This document shows, piece after piece, positions 1 to 9,094 of a stretch of DNA of 64,000 nt. Below the pieces are notes generated by a model. The model was not told the DNA's origin. It saw only the letters and a program-made list of their open reading frames with translations, and searched no databases. The DNA comes from Saprospiraceae bacterium (GTDB lineage Bacteria > Bacteroidota > Bacteroidia > Chitinophagales > Saprospiraceae). The first letter of the stretch is position 1; every line of letters begins with the position of its first letter. The stretch covers positions 76,137-140,136 of the forward strand of contig JADKCF010000013.1 in assembly GCA_016714765.1 (NCBI GenBank), given 5' to 3'. Position numbers and translations under genes: made by a program.

Positions 1-162
1 CAAAGGATAATTTTGGTCCATTTTATATAATCTCTCATAGTGGGTTAATATAATTTTCCTGAATAAATATATAGATTTATGAGGCGTCTTTAAAATTTGA
101 TGTCATTTTGTTGGTAGTATGATGAGTTATTGTTAATTTTGAATCTAAATTGAATACTTAGT

Positions 163-519
163 ATGAAAAATTTAATGGTTATCACTTTTTTATGTTTTGT
201 AATGTGTTCGGCCTATGGCCAAAAAAACATTGAATATATCAAGGTGCAAATTGAAAATATTGATTTTCATCTGGTGAAAAAAGGTGAACACTTAAAGCTT
301 AATAATGCTCAACTGGATGCTCTTTACAAAGTATTCGATGAAAAGCACGCAAGGTATGAGAGCATTATTGCAGGTAACAAAGATAAATCCGATGTATCCA
401 ATGCCCTCACTAAACTGGATGAAGAATTTGCTCCAAGAGTTTCAGCTGTACTGGATCTGAACCAAAGAGTGTCATTGATGAAAAAAGAAAAAAATAAAGC
501 AGTCCAAAGTGGGAAGTAG
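163..519 (+). CDS. Small secreted helical protein of unknown function
   Basis: I do not recognise this 118-residue protein. It begins with a clear signal peptide (hydrophobic residues 4-16, ending near SAYGQ at about 16-20), so it should be periplasmic. The rest is charged and predicted helical, with a segment LNNAQLDAL near residue 46 and a lysine-rich tail. The size and helical, LxxxQ-containing layout loosely recall Spy/CpxP-type periplasmic proteins, but the conserved LTxxQ motifs are not clear, so this is only a possibility. It precedes the ABC exporter on the same strand with a 73-base gap. Confidence 0.6.
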   Translation: MKNLMVITFLCFVMCSAYGQKNIEYIKVQIENIDFHLVKKGEHLKLNNAQLDALYKVFDEKHARYESIIAGNKDKSDVSNALTKLDEEFAPRVSAVLDLNQRVSLMKKEKNKAVQSGK

Positions 520-592
520 TTTTTGCTGATTCTGTTTTTCTAAACATCATGCCCTCACATGATGTTAGGTTTTCATACTAATTTCACATTAT

Positions 593-2368
593 TTGAAAAA
601 TCTTTTCACCCTCAACAGATTTTTTGTCAAATATAAATGGCACCTCATTTTAGGCATTCTGTTTGTAACAGGATCTAACTATTTCGCAATATTGATACCG
701 CAAAAAGTAAGAGAGGCCCTCGACCTGGTGCAGGATAAAATTCTTGAATTTAAAACGCTATCTCCTGTCCTGCAAAAAACCATGTATGATGATTTAGGCA
801 AGAGTCTTCTGATTTTCGGTCTTGTTGTTACAGGATTTGTCATCATCAAGGGCATTTTGATGTATTATATGAGACAAACAATAATAGTCATGTCCAGACT
901 GATCGAATATGATATGAGAAAAGAAGTTTTCGACCATCTGGAGACCCTTGACCAGACTTTTTATCGCTCTCATCAGACGGGAGATATCATGGCAAGAATT
1001 TCTGAAGATGTCTCCAAAGTAAGAAATTATTTGGGACCAGGCATTCTGTACGCCATCAACCTGGTTACACTCTTTGCCATGACTATTTATGCCATGCTAA
1101 AGGTGGATGTATATCTATCTTTTTTCGCCTTGTTGCCGCTTCCTTTTTTATCCATATCCATCTACTACGTGAGTAAACTCATCAATGAAAAAAGCACATT
1201 GATACAGCAACAATTATCTGTTTTAAACAGTACTGCTCAGGAAACCTATTCCGGTATTAGGGTGATTAAATCATATGTCAAAGAAGATCAGTTTGCCGGG
1301 TTTTTTGAAAAACAAAGCGAAGAATTCAAACAAAGATCTCTCGGACTGGCACGAATCGAATCGTATTTCCAGCCTCTTATGTCATTACTGATTGCTTTGA
1401 GTACTATCCTGGTTGTCATAGTGGGAGGTTTTCAGGTATATGATGGTAAGCTTTCAGCTGGTAATATTGCTGAGTTTATTCGTTATGTAAACATGCTCAC
1501 CTGGCCGGTTACAGCGATTGGGTGGATTGCTTCTGTAGTTCAGGAAGCTGAAGCTTCCCAAACCCGAATCAATCAGATGATGGACGAAAAATCTTCCTTA
1601 AAAAACACCAATGATAAGATATATCCCATCTTGGGTGATATTGAATTTAAAAATGTTACATTTATATATCCTGACTCAGGGATAAAGGCCCTTTCAAATG
1701 TTAGCTTTAAATTGCTCAGTGGTCAAAAAATGGCTATAATGGGCAAAACTGCAGCCGGAAAAACCACAGTGGCAGAACTCCTAACCAGAATGTTTGATGT
1801 CACTCAAGGACAGATACTGATTGATGGCAAAGATGTCAGAGAGCATAATATTTCGGTTTTGAGAAAGAGTATATCTTATGTTCCTCAGGATGTATTTCTG
1901 TTTTCAGATACAGTTGCCACCAACATTGCATTTGGAGTAGATGATGCAGAGCAGACACAAATCGAGTATTATGCAGAAAAGGCGTCTGTAGCTGAGGATA
2001 TAGACAGGCTACCTGATAAGTATAATACCATGGTAGGCGAAAGAGGTGTAACCCTGTCGGGAGGTCAAAAACAACGAATATCCATAGCCCGAGCATTTAT
2101 CAAAAGACCTGATATGGTTATCCTGGATGACGCCTTGTCAGCAGTAGATACTACAACAGAGCAGAACATACTGACCTATTTTCAGCAGGCCCTGGATGAT
2201 AAAACTGCCATAGTCATAACCCACAGAACAAATAATCTGCTCAATTATGATAAAATTCTGATTCTCGAGAATGGCCGGATATCTGAAGAGGGAACACACG
2301 AAGAGTTGCTATTGAAAAAAGGATTTTATAGTTCTGTGTACCAGCAGCAAATGTTACACCAATTTTAA
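593..2368 (+). CDS. ABC transporter, fused permease and ATP-binding protein (MsbA/MdlB type)
   Basis: This is a 591-residue half-transporter expected to work as a homodimer in the inner membrane, exporting lipids, peptides or drugs. The N-terminal ~320 residues form a six-helix transmembrane domain with the HQTGDIMARISEDV coupling-helix region near residue 127. The ATPase domain has Walker A GKTAAGKTT at about 383-391, signature LSGGQ near 487, Walker B VILDDALSAVD near 507, and the switch histidine in ITHRTNN. The start is TTG (593); no in-frame ATG lies just upstream and the family normally begins M-K-x-L at this point. Substrate cannot be told from sequence. Confidence 0.9.
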   Translation: MKNLFTLNRFFVKYKWHLILGILFVTGSNYFAILIPQKVREALDLVQDKILEFKTLSPVLQKTMYDDLGKSLLIFGLVVTGFVIIKGILMYYMRQTIIVMSRLIEYDMRKEVFDHLETLDQTFYRSHQTGDIMARISEDVSKVRNYLGPGILYAINLVTLFAMTIYAMLKVDVYLSFFALLPLPFLSISIYYVSKLINEKSTLIQQQLSVLNSTAQETYSGIRVIKSYVKEDQFAGFFEKQSEEFKQRSLGLARIESYFQPLMSLLIALSTILVVIVGGFQVYDGKLSAGNIAEFIRYVNMLTWPVTAIGWIASVVQEAEASQTRINQMMDEKSSLKNTNDKIYPILGDIEFKNVTFIYPDSGIKALSNVSFKLLSGQKMAIMGKTAAGKTTVAELLTRMFDVTQGQILIDGKDVREHNISVLRKSISYVPQDVFLFSDTVATNIAFGVDDAEQTQIEYYAEKASVAEDIDRLPDKYNTMVGERGVTLSGGQKQRISIARAFIKRPDMVILDDALSAVDTTTEQNILTYFQQALDDKTAIVITHRTNNLLNYDKILILENGRISEEGTHEELLLKKGFYSSVYQQQMLHQF

Positions 2369-2416
2369 GAGTAAATAAAACTACCATAAAATATTTTGCT
2401 GTTTAAAATAAATGAA

Positions 2417-2424
2417 TATATTTG
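2417..2424 (+). promoter_or_regulatory. Bacteroidota -7 promoter box TATATTTG
   Basis: The box matches the Bacteroidota housekeeping-sigma consensus TAnnTTTG and lies 30 bases before the GTG start of the DUF3276 gene. No clear -33 TTTG was seen. Confidence 0.5.
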
Positions 2425-2454
2425 TACTATTAATTTATATTAAACTTAATACAA

Positions 2455-2811
2455 GTGGAAAACGAAGATAGAGGCAAATTCGAAAGTGTATATACCGCAA
2501 AGGTAAAGGCAGGTAAACGCAGAACTTATTTTTTTGATGTAAAGAGGACTAAAGGTGAAGATTTTTATATCACTTTGACAGAAAGTACTAAAAAATTTAA
2601 TGGCGAAGGGTATGAAAGACATAAAATATTCCTTTACAAAGAAGACTTCAACAGATTTCTTTCACAACTACAGGAAACCATAGACCATGTAAAAAAAGAC
2701 CTTATGCCTGATTTCGATTATGAGCAGTTCGAAAAAAGACAGGCAGAATGGGAAGCTTCACTCGAGGAGGGTGATAATCGCCCTAAAAAAGAAGATGATA
2801 TGAATTGGTGA
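2455..2811 (+). CDS. PUR-alpha-like DNA/RNA-binding protein (DUF3276)
   Basis: This 118-residue protein matches the DUF3276 family, whose members adopt the PUR repeat fold and bind single-stranded nucleic acid. Family-typical segments are visible: ESVYTAKVKAGKRRTYFFDV near residues 10-29, FYITLTEST near 37 and the HKIFLYKEDF strand near 56. The acidic C-terminal tail is common in the family. The start is GTG at 2455 and a TATATTTG promoter box precedes it, so it is probably its own transcription unit. The physiological role is unknown. Confidence 0.88.
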   Translation: MENEDRGKFESVYTAKVKAGKRRTYFFDVKRTKGEDFYITLTESTKKFNGEGYERHKIFLYKEDFNRFLSQLQETIDHVKKDLMPDFDYEQFEKRQAEWEASLEEGDNRPKKEDDMNW

Positions 2812-2876
2812 TTTTCCACTTGGATTGCCTGTTTGTGACTCTCTCAAAAGAGTATCTTTGTTAATACTTCTTTTAC

Positions 2877-3554
2877 ATGATAAAAATACTAGTAGCCTCA
2901 TCCACTGACTTTGAAATAAACCCATTACTTGAGTTTCTTCAAAAACGGTAAAAAATAAGTTTTTTTAACTACGAATATAATAATCTATCTATCTATCCAC
3001 TTGTTACAGGTGTAGGTGCACTTCAGATGGCTTTTGCAATCAGCCGAATGGGATTCAACAATAGTTTTGATCTAGCCATCAATGCAGGTATCGGCGGAGC
3101 ATTCCAAAGTCGTTTTCCTTTAGGGTCAGTAGTTCATATACATCATGACAGGTTTGGAGATTTAGGTAGTGAAAATGCAGATGGCAGTTTTTCAGATTTG
3201 TTTGAAATGGGATTGTTGGAAGCAAATACATTTCCTTACAAAAATGGATGGCTTTATCCTAAAAACAAATTAAATCTAACATCAGGTCTCACAGAAGTCA
3301 CAGGTATTACTGTTAACAAAGTGCTGGGAAAAGCAGAAAGCATTGCTGAAGTAACTCAAAAGTACAATCCTGATATCGTGTCTATGGAAGGAGCAGGTTT
3401 TTATTATGCATCGATGATGTTGGATATGAACGCAATTCAAATCAGAGCCGTTTCCAATCTGGTTGAACCAAGAAACAAGGAAAATTGGAATATCCCTCTT
3501 GCCATACAACAACTTAATATTTCACTGATCGATTTGCTACAATCTATCGGCTGA
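2877..3554 (+). CDS. mqnB: Futalosine hydrolase (menaquinone biosynthesis), apparent in-frame stop
   Basis: The protein belongs to the nucleoside phosphorylase/MTAN fold; futalosine hydrolase removes hypoxanthine from futalosine in the alternative menaquinone pathway. The N-terminus MIKILVASSTDFEINP and the later VTGVGALQMAFAI, NAGIGGAF and VSMEGAGFYYA (nucleobase-binding Met-Glu) segments fit. An in-frame TAA at 2949 interrupts it. Adding one A to the A5 run at 2941-2945 and removing one T from the T7 run at 2960-2966 gives an open frame through LQKTVKNKFFNYEY, about 225 residues, the usual family length. I read the stop as two compensating homopolymer errors. Assignment over generic MTAN rests on overall resemblance. 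Its 3' end overlaps the convergent DUF3810 gene by 11 bases. Confidence 0.8.
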
Positions 3555-4659
3555 TATTCAACTCATATCCTGCCTTACTGTATTTTTGAACTAAGATGAG
3601 TAATTCATTATAGCTCCTCAACCCTTTGGTCACTCCATGATTTTTTAAGTATGTGTCATAAATGAAATCTCTTAACTTGGGGAGGATGTCGGGATACTTT
3701 TCATTTTCTCTTCTTATAGCCTTCAGGTCTGAACGAATACCCTGCCCTATTTCTGAATATATTTGTGTTGCTATTGCAGGATACCTATGGTTTACTTCAT
3801 AAAAAAGATAGCGCCAATAGCTCAGCAAACCTGAATATCTGTAAAATGGATCTTTTGAATTTACACATGTAATAAAACCAATAAAATTACATTCGCCTTC
3901 GTCTGTATATCCGTATCCATGAGCCATTTCATGAGCCAGAGTAAAGGGCCAAATGATTTTATTTAATCCCGGGTCTATATGCCCTTCAAACGCAAAAGGC
4001 AGATATATGCCCGCTGTTGCGAACCTCAGCAAACACCCTTTCGGATATAGTGCTCTTACTCTGACATAGCCAGGCGTGTTACTACCCCACGATTGCAAAA
4101 TTTGCTTTTGACTAGTGCGCATTTTGTTTTCCATTTCTAGCATTTCTATCTCAGGGTTGTACTCGCTTTTGGCATCAGTCAGTAAAGACCGTTCAAGTTT
4201 TATCATTTTTGACAATTCCTGCAACTCATTGACCAACATGGCAGAATCGATTTCTATTTCTGGCAATTTTAGCTGTTCTGATAAGGATGGCCGGTAATAA
4301 TTGAATGCCCATCCAAAATAAAATATGAACACTATGATTCCGGTAAAATGAATGAGTTTCTGAACAGCAAACAAAGCGGCAAACCGTACTCCTTCCTGCA
4401 CCAGGTTTCTTTTGAATAACATTACGCCTCTGACAATTGTAAAAATAAGTACCAAAATCAAGATGTAGACAAATGGGAATGGCAACTGGCCAAAGGTAAA
4501 ATCATATGCAAATCTGATAAAAGGAAATAAGCGAAAATGATAAAGCTCGAAAATGTCATTTTTCAGACCTTGCCAGGCCAAGAAATGTATCACTATGGTA
4601 ATTAACCCTGCAATCCATCCGAAATTTGTGCAAAACCATTTTGATTTTCGTATTTTCAC
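3544..4659 (-). CDS. DUF3810 membrane protein with HExxH-like metallopeptidase motif
   Basis: This 371-residue protein has three N-terminal transmembrane segments (about residues 13-30, 55-77 and 95-120), then a soluble domain. The motif LAHEMAHGYG, about residues 242-251, has the HExxH arrangement of zincin metallopeptidases, and a downstream EGECNFIGF segment supplies a plausible third ligand glutamate. The family is DUF3810, widespread in Bacteroidota and without a proven function. A membrane-bound peptidase role is inferred from the motif. Convergent with mqnB. Confidence 0.85.
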   Translation of the reverse strand: MKIRKSKWFCTNFGWIAGLITIVIHFLAWQGLKNDIFELYHFRLFPFIRFAYDFTFGQLPFPFVYILILVLIFTIVRGVMLFKRNLVQEGVRFAALFAVQKLIHFTGIIVFIFYFGWAFNYYRPSLSEQLKLPEIEIDSAMLVNELQELSKMIKLERSLLTDAKSEYNPEIEMLEMENKMRTSQKQILQSWGSNTPGYVRVRALYPKGCLLRFATAGIYLPFAFEGHIDPGLNKIIWPFTLAHEMAHGYGYTDEGECNFIGFITCVNSKDPFYRYSGLLSYWRYLFYEVNHRYPAIATQIYSEIGQGIRSDLKAIRRENEKYPDILPKLRDFIYDTYLKNHGVTKGLRSYNELLILVQKYSKAGYELNISR

Positions 4660-4858
4660 CTATGTAGAGGAATTGTATTTACAGAATCAAGCAAAATTAA
4701 ATTATGTCATTCTCTAAAATATATCAATAAATTTCGATAACAAAAACCAAAGTATTAAAATTAAGTGTAATTGCAAATTTATTAAAATTAAATTTCATGC
4801 GAACATAATGTTTATAAAAATAATAAATAACTTTACAGCAGTTAAAAGCCATTATTAA

Positions 4859-5737
4859 ATGAGTATGACAAGGCGAAACCTTATCAAAAGCAGTATATTA
4901 GGAGCTGGAGGGTTGTTAATTGGGGACCAAATTAATTCAGAAAACAAGGTGGAGGATAAAGGTTTGGAAAATAATATACACCATTCTGTTTGTCATTGGA
5001 CGTATAATCATATATCTTTGGATGAACTATGCTTACTGGTAAAAAAGATTGGTTTTTCTGCTATTGACCTGGTAGGTCCCAAGGATTGGTCTGTATTGAA
5101 ACGCTATAATGTAGACTCTTCTATGTGCAATGGGGCAGAAATAGGGCTGACAAAGGGGTGGAATGACAAACAATATCATGATCAGTTAGTAAAAAACTAC
5201 AGCGAACATATAGACTTGGTTTCTTCTGCCGGATACAAAAACCTGATTTGTTTTAGTGGAAACAGAGATGGAAAAGATGACGAAAGTGGAATGCAAACAT
5301 GCGTAGAAGGTCTCAAAAAGATTCTGCTCAAAGCAGAGAAAAAAGGCGTCGTGATTCAGATGGAATTGTTTAACAGCAAGATTGACCACAAGGATTACAT
5401 GTGTGACTCCAGTGCCTGGGGTATTGAATTATGCAAAAGGCTTGATTCTCCTAATTTCAAACTCCTTTATGATATATACCATATGCAGATCAATGAAGGT
5501 GATATCATCAGAACAATAAAAGAGCATTTTTTTTATTTTGGACATTATCATACCGCAGGTGTACCGGGAAGGCATGAAATCGACGAAAGCCAGGAATTGT
5601 ATTATCCCGCAATAATGAAAGCCATTTTGCAAACAGGATATAAAGGATATGTAGCACAAGAATTTATACCCACTGCAAAGACCAATATAGAAAAAGAGAA
5701 AGCACTGCGAAAAGCCATCAAAACTTGTGATGTCTAA
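4859..5737 (+). CDS. Sugar phosphate isomerase/epimerase-like TIM-barrel protein, Tat signal
   Basis: The 292-residue product starts with a twin-arginine signal (TRRNLIKSSILGAGG, residues 4-18), so a folded protein is exported to the periplasm. The body is an AP-endonuclease-2/xylose-isomerase-type TIM barrel resembling hydroxypyruvate isomerase: QMELFN near 164, KLLYDIYHMQ near 203 and GHYHTAGVPGRHEID near 227 carry the expected metal-binding Glu, Asp and His residues. First gene of a same-strand cluster with a GMC oxidoreductase and its small subunit. A role in isomerising or cleaving oxidised sugars in the periplasm is inferred from context. Confidence 0.82.
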   Translation: MSMTRRNLIKSSILGAGGLLIGDQINSENKVEDKGLENNIHHSVCHWTYNHISLDELCLLVKKIGFSAIDLVGPKDWSVLKRYNVDSSMCNGAEIGLTKGWNDKQYHDQLVKNYSEHIDLVSSAGYKNLICFSGNRDGKDDESGMQTCVEGLKKILLKAEKKGVVIQMELFNSKIDHKDYMCDSSAWGIELCKRLDSPNFKLLYDIYHMQINEGDIIRTIKEHFFYFGHYHTAGVPGRHEIDESQELYYPAIMKAILQTGYKGYVAQEFIPTAKTNIEKEKALRKAIKTCDV

Positions 5738-5799
5738 ACAATTTCATATTTCAAACAATCAATACATTAAATAATCAACCATTAAATTAAAACAAAAAA

Positions 5800-7504
5800 A
5801 TGTATTTTAATTCAGAAGGATCAAAGGAAGTCACTTATGATGTTATCGTTGTAGGTTCGGGTATAAGTGGAGGTTGGGCAGCCAAAGAGTTTTCCGAAAA
5901 AGGACTAAAGACATTAGTGTTAGAAAGAGGACGAATGGTCAGACATGGTGAATACCCTACAGCCAATATGGAAGATTGGGAATTGCCAAATCGGAACAAA
6001 ATGACACCAAAGCAAATGGAAGATTATAAAATCCAAGAACGAACAGGTTATACGATGACCCCTGCTTACCAGCATTGGTGGCCCAAAGACACAGAAAATC
6101 CATATACCGAAACCAAGCCATTTGACTGGATAAGAGCGTACCATGTGGGCGGAAGATCATTATTATGGGGTCGGCAATCTTACAGGCTGGGAGATTTGGA
6201 CTTTGAGGCAAACGCCAAAGATGGAATAGCCGTTGACTGGCCTGTGAGGTATAAAGATATTGCCCTTGGTATGATTATGTGGAGACGTTCATAGGTGTCA
6301 GCGGTAATAATGAAGGACTGTCGCAGTTACCTGATGGCAAGTTTTTACCACCCATGGAATACAATTGTTTGGAAATTTCTGTAAAAGAAAGGATTAAGAA
6401 AAAACTTGGCAGAGAGCTGATAATGGGACGAACAGCCCACATCACATCTGAAGGAGGCCATAATGGTCGGGGTACTTGCCAAACTCGAAACCGATGCATG
6501 AGAGGTTGTCCATTCGGTGCTTACTTCAGTAGCAATGCCTCTACTCTTCCGGCTGCTCAGGCTACGGTAACATGACCATTCGGCCATTTTCTATTGTGAC
6601 TGAAATCATTCTAGACGAAACCGGTAAAAAAGCGAAAGGAGTAAGGATTGTGGATGCCGAAACCAATGAAACTAAAGAGTATTACGCAAAAGTTGTATTC
6701 TTGTGTGCATCTGCATTTGGTAGCGCACAGATCCTGCTCAACAGTACTTCGGAGAGATTTCCAAATGGATTTGGAAATGATAGTGGAGAATTGGGGCACA
6801 ATGTCATGGACCATCACTTCAGGCTGGGTGCACATGGTAAATCTGACGAATTTAAGGACAAATTTTATAAGGGAAGAAGGCCGACAGGTATTTACATTCC
6901 CAGATTCAGGAATCTGGATACCAAGACAAAAATGCCTAACTTCATCCGTGGTTATGGCTATCAAGGTGGTGGATCCCGCGAAGGTTGGGGAAGGTATATT
7001 GCTGAAGCAGAATATGGAAAAGCACTTAAAGATTCCCTAAGTCAAAACGGTGACTGGACTTTTGGAATCACCGCTTTCGGCGAATGTCTGCCATACCACG
7101 AAAACAAAATAACGCTCAACAAAGACGTAAAGGATATCTATGGTTTGCCCACACTTACCATGGATGCCGAGTGGAAGACCAATGAACTGGAAATGCGCAA
7201 AGATATGATGTCAGCAGCTGCAGAGATGCTGGAAGCCGCCGATCTTAAAGATGTTCGTACTTTTGACTATGGGTGTAATCCGGGTTTGGGTATTCATGAG
7301 ATGGGTACGGCAAGAATGGGCCTCGATCCTAAAACATCAGTATTGAACAGATGGAACCAGATCCACGCTGTACCTAATGTATTTGTAACTGATGGTGCAT
7401 TTATGACTTCTGCCGGTTGTGTCAATCCTTCATTGACTTACATGGCATTTACTGCAAGAGCTGTAAATTTTGCTGTAGAAGAGTTGAAAAAACAGAATTT
7501 GTAA
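5800..7504 (+). CDS. GMC-family FAD oxidoreductase, two frameshifts
   Basis: This is a glucose-methanol-choline oxidoreductase that would oxidise a sugar or polyol using FAD. The N-terminus has the dinucleotide motif VVGSGISGG (about residues 16-24) and LVLERG; HVGGRSLLWGR is the flavin-site segment; the C-terminus carries the family's NPSLTYMAF segment. Two breaks split it. At about 6269 a missing C (GCC CCT TGG gives APWYDY) and at about 6565 a missing G (GCT ACG GGT AAC gives ATGNMTIRPF) restore one frame of about 568 residues. No signal peptide is present; the partner downstream has a Tat signal, which suggests hitch-hiker export as known for membrane sugar dehydrogenases. Confidence 0.88.
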
Positions 7505-7536
7505 CTTATTATTGAACAAAAAAACAATTAAACATA

Positions 7537-8115
7537 ATGGATAGAAGAGAAGCATTAAAAGCCACATCACTCATCCTTGGTTATTCACTGACTGCAGGAG
7601 CTGCCTCAGCTCTACTCGGTGGATGCAAAGCACAAACAAGCTCAGACTGGCAACCCCAGACGCTGAGTGCCCAGCAATCTGACCTGCTGGCCGAAATATG
7701 TGAAGCAATATTACCTAAGACTGATACGCCCGGAGCAAAAGATGCCCTCTGTCACAGGTACATTGACGAGATGCTCACACATTTTTATAAGCCGGAAAAA
7801 CAAAAGTACTTTTTGGAGGCATTGAAGATATTTGATGAAAAATCAAAAGCAAAATATTCAAAAGCTTTTGTGGCACTTTCACCAACCGAAAAAGAGGAGA
7901 TTTTAGAAATATTGGCTAAGGAAGCAGCTGATTATAAGGATGAGACTGGCGAAAAACCACACATTTTTAGAGCGATTAAAAGCGCAACCATTAGTGGTTA
8001 TTTCACAAGCGAAGTCGGAGCTAAAGGTGGTTTATGCGAATTCCTTCCTGTCCCTGGTCCGTACAAAGGATGTATTGACTACTCCACTGTAGGAAAAGGT
8101 TATGTTTTATCTTAA
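7537..8115 (+). CDS. Gluconate 2-dehydrogenase subunit 3-like protein, Tat signal
   Basis: This 192-residue protein has a twin-arginine start (DRREALKAT) with a hydrophobic stretch ending in a cysteine near residue 31 (LLGGC), so it may be a Tat-exported lipoprotein. The mature part matches the gluconate 2-dehydrogenase subunit 3 family, with LAEICEAILPKTDTPGAKDA near residues 49-68 and the family C-terminus PVPGPYKGCIDY. In known enzymes this subunit escorts and stabilises the flavoprotein subunit. It lies 32 bases after the GMC oxidoreductase, as expected for such a pair. No cytochrome subunit is encoded nearby. Confidence 0.88.
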   Translation: MDRREALKATSLILGYSLTAGAASALLGGCKAQTSSDWQPQTLSAQQSDLLAEICEAILPKTDTPGAKDALCHRYIDEMLTHFYKPEKQKYFLEALKIFDEKSKAKYSKAFVALSPTEKEEILEILAKEAADYKDETGEKPHIFRAIKSATISGYFTSEVGAKGGLCEFLPVPGPYKGCIDYSTVGKGYVLS

Positions 8116-8137
8116 TGAATTTTTAAATATCATACCA

Positions 8138-9094
8138 ATGTATAAATCAATTATCATATTCATAACCATTTTGGTAAGCATTATTAGTTGTAAAAGTCCT
8201 TCAGAAAAAGAAGTACCATCGGAAATTGCATCCAATGACTCATTAAAAACACATATTTCATTGGCCGAATGGTCTTTTCACAAGGCATTGAATAACAAAA
8301 AAATGGACCATTTGGGCTTTATCATAAAAGCCGGAGAATTGGGTTTTACAGGAGTCGAATATGTCAATCAGTTTTTTAAAGATAAAGCTTTAGACACATC
8401 ATACCTTCAGCAAATGACCGCAACAGCAGAGAAAGCCGGTGTAAAGCAGCTTTTGATTATGGTGGATAATGAAGGATACCTGGCGGACCTTAATAAAATA
8501 AAAAGGGACAGTGCTGTTATGAACCACCACAAGTGGGTAGATGCCGCTGCTTTTTTGGGTTGTCACTCCATAAGGGTCAATGCACATGGTGAAGGAACCC
8601 CTGAAGAAGTCGCAACTGCCGCTATAGACGGACTTTCCAGACTTGCCGATTATGCAGCTAGCAAAAACATCAACGTCATAGTAGAAAACCATGGTGGCTA
8701 CTCATCCAATGGACAATGGCTCGCAGGGGTGATGGACAAAATCCAAAAACCTAATTGTGGCACCCTACCCGATTTTGGTAATTTTTGCCTGAAGCGCAAA
8801 GACGGGGCAATGTGGAATGCTCCATGTATAGAGGAATATGACCGCTATAAAGGTGTAGAAGAGTTGATGCCATATGCAAAAGCTGTAAGTGCAAAGTCAT
8901 TTGATTTTGGTGAAATGGGTTTCGAAACTACTATAGACTATCTGCGAATGATGGAAATAATCAAGAAAGCCGGATATTCAGGTTTTATTGGTGTAGAATA
9001 CGAAGGCGAAAAAATGGGGGAAGAAGAAGGTGTAATAGCCACTAAAAACCTTATAGAAAAGTGCTTTGCTCAAATAAATAACGTGTCAAAATAA
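8138..9094 (+). CDS. TIM-barrel sugar isomerase/epimerase-like lipoprotein
   Basis: I chose the ATG at 8138 because it gives a clean lipoprotein signal (hydrophobic stretch followed by ISCKS, Cys at residue 17); an upstream in-frame ATG at 8102 would overlap the preceding gene. The mature protein is an AP-endonuclease-2-type TIM barrel: GFTGVEYVNQFF, the ENHGGYSSNG segment and GTLPDFGNF supply family-type metal ligands. It is the second TIM-barrel protein in this cluster, but here membrane-anchored. Its last bases overlap the convergent FAD oxidoreductase by 9 bases. Function in extracytoplasmic sugar conversion is inferred. Confidence 0.8.
   Translation: MYKSIIIFITILVSIISCKSPSEKEVPSEIASNDSLKTHISLAEWSFHKALNNKKMDHLGFIIKAGELGFTGVEYVNQFFKDKALDTSYLQQMTATAEKAGVKQLLIMVDNEGYLADLNKIKRDSAVMNHHKWVDAAAFLGCHSIRVNAHGEGTPEEVATAAIDGLSRLADYAASKNINVIVENHGGYSSNGQWLAGVMDKIQKPNCGTLPDFGNFCLKRKDGAMWNAPCIEEYDRYKGVEELMPYAKAVSAKSFDFGEMGFETTIDYLRMMEIIKKAGYSGFIGVEYEGEKMGEEEGVIATKNLIEKCFAQINNVSK

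Noticed and set aside
2949..2951. Possible stop-codon recoding (TAA read through) in mqnB, with a similar case at 9738-9740
   Set aside because: Both are explained by compensating homopolymer indels like the frameshifts elsewhere, and the other genes use TAA normally as a stop.
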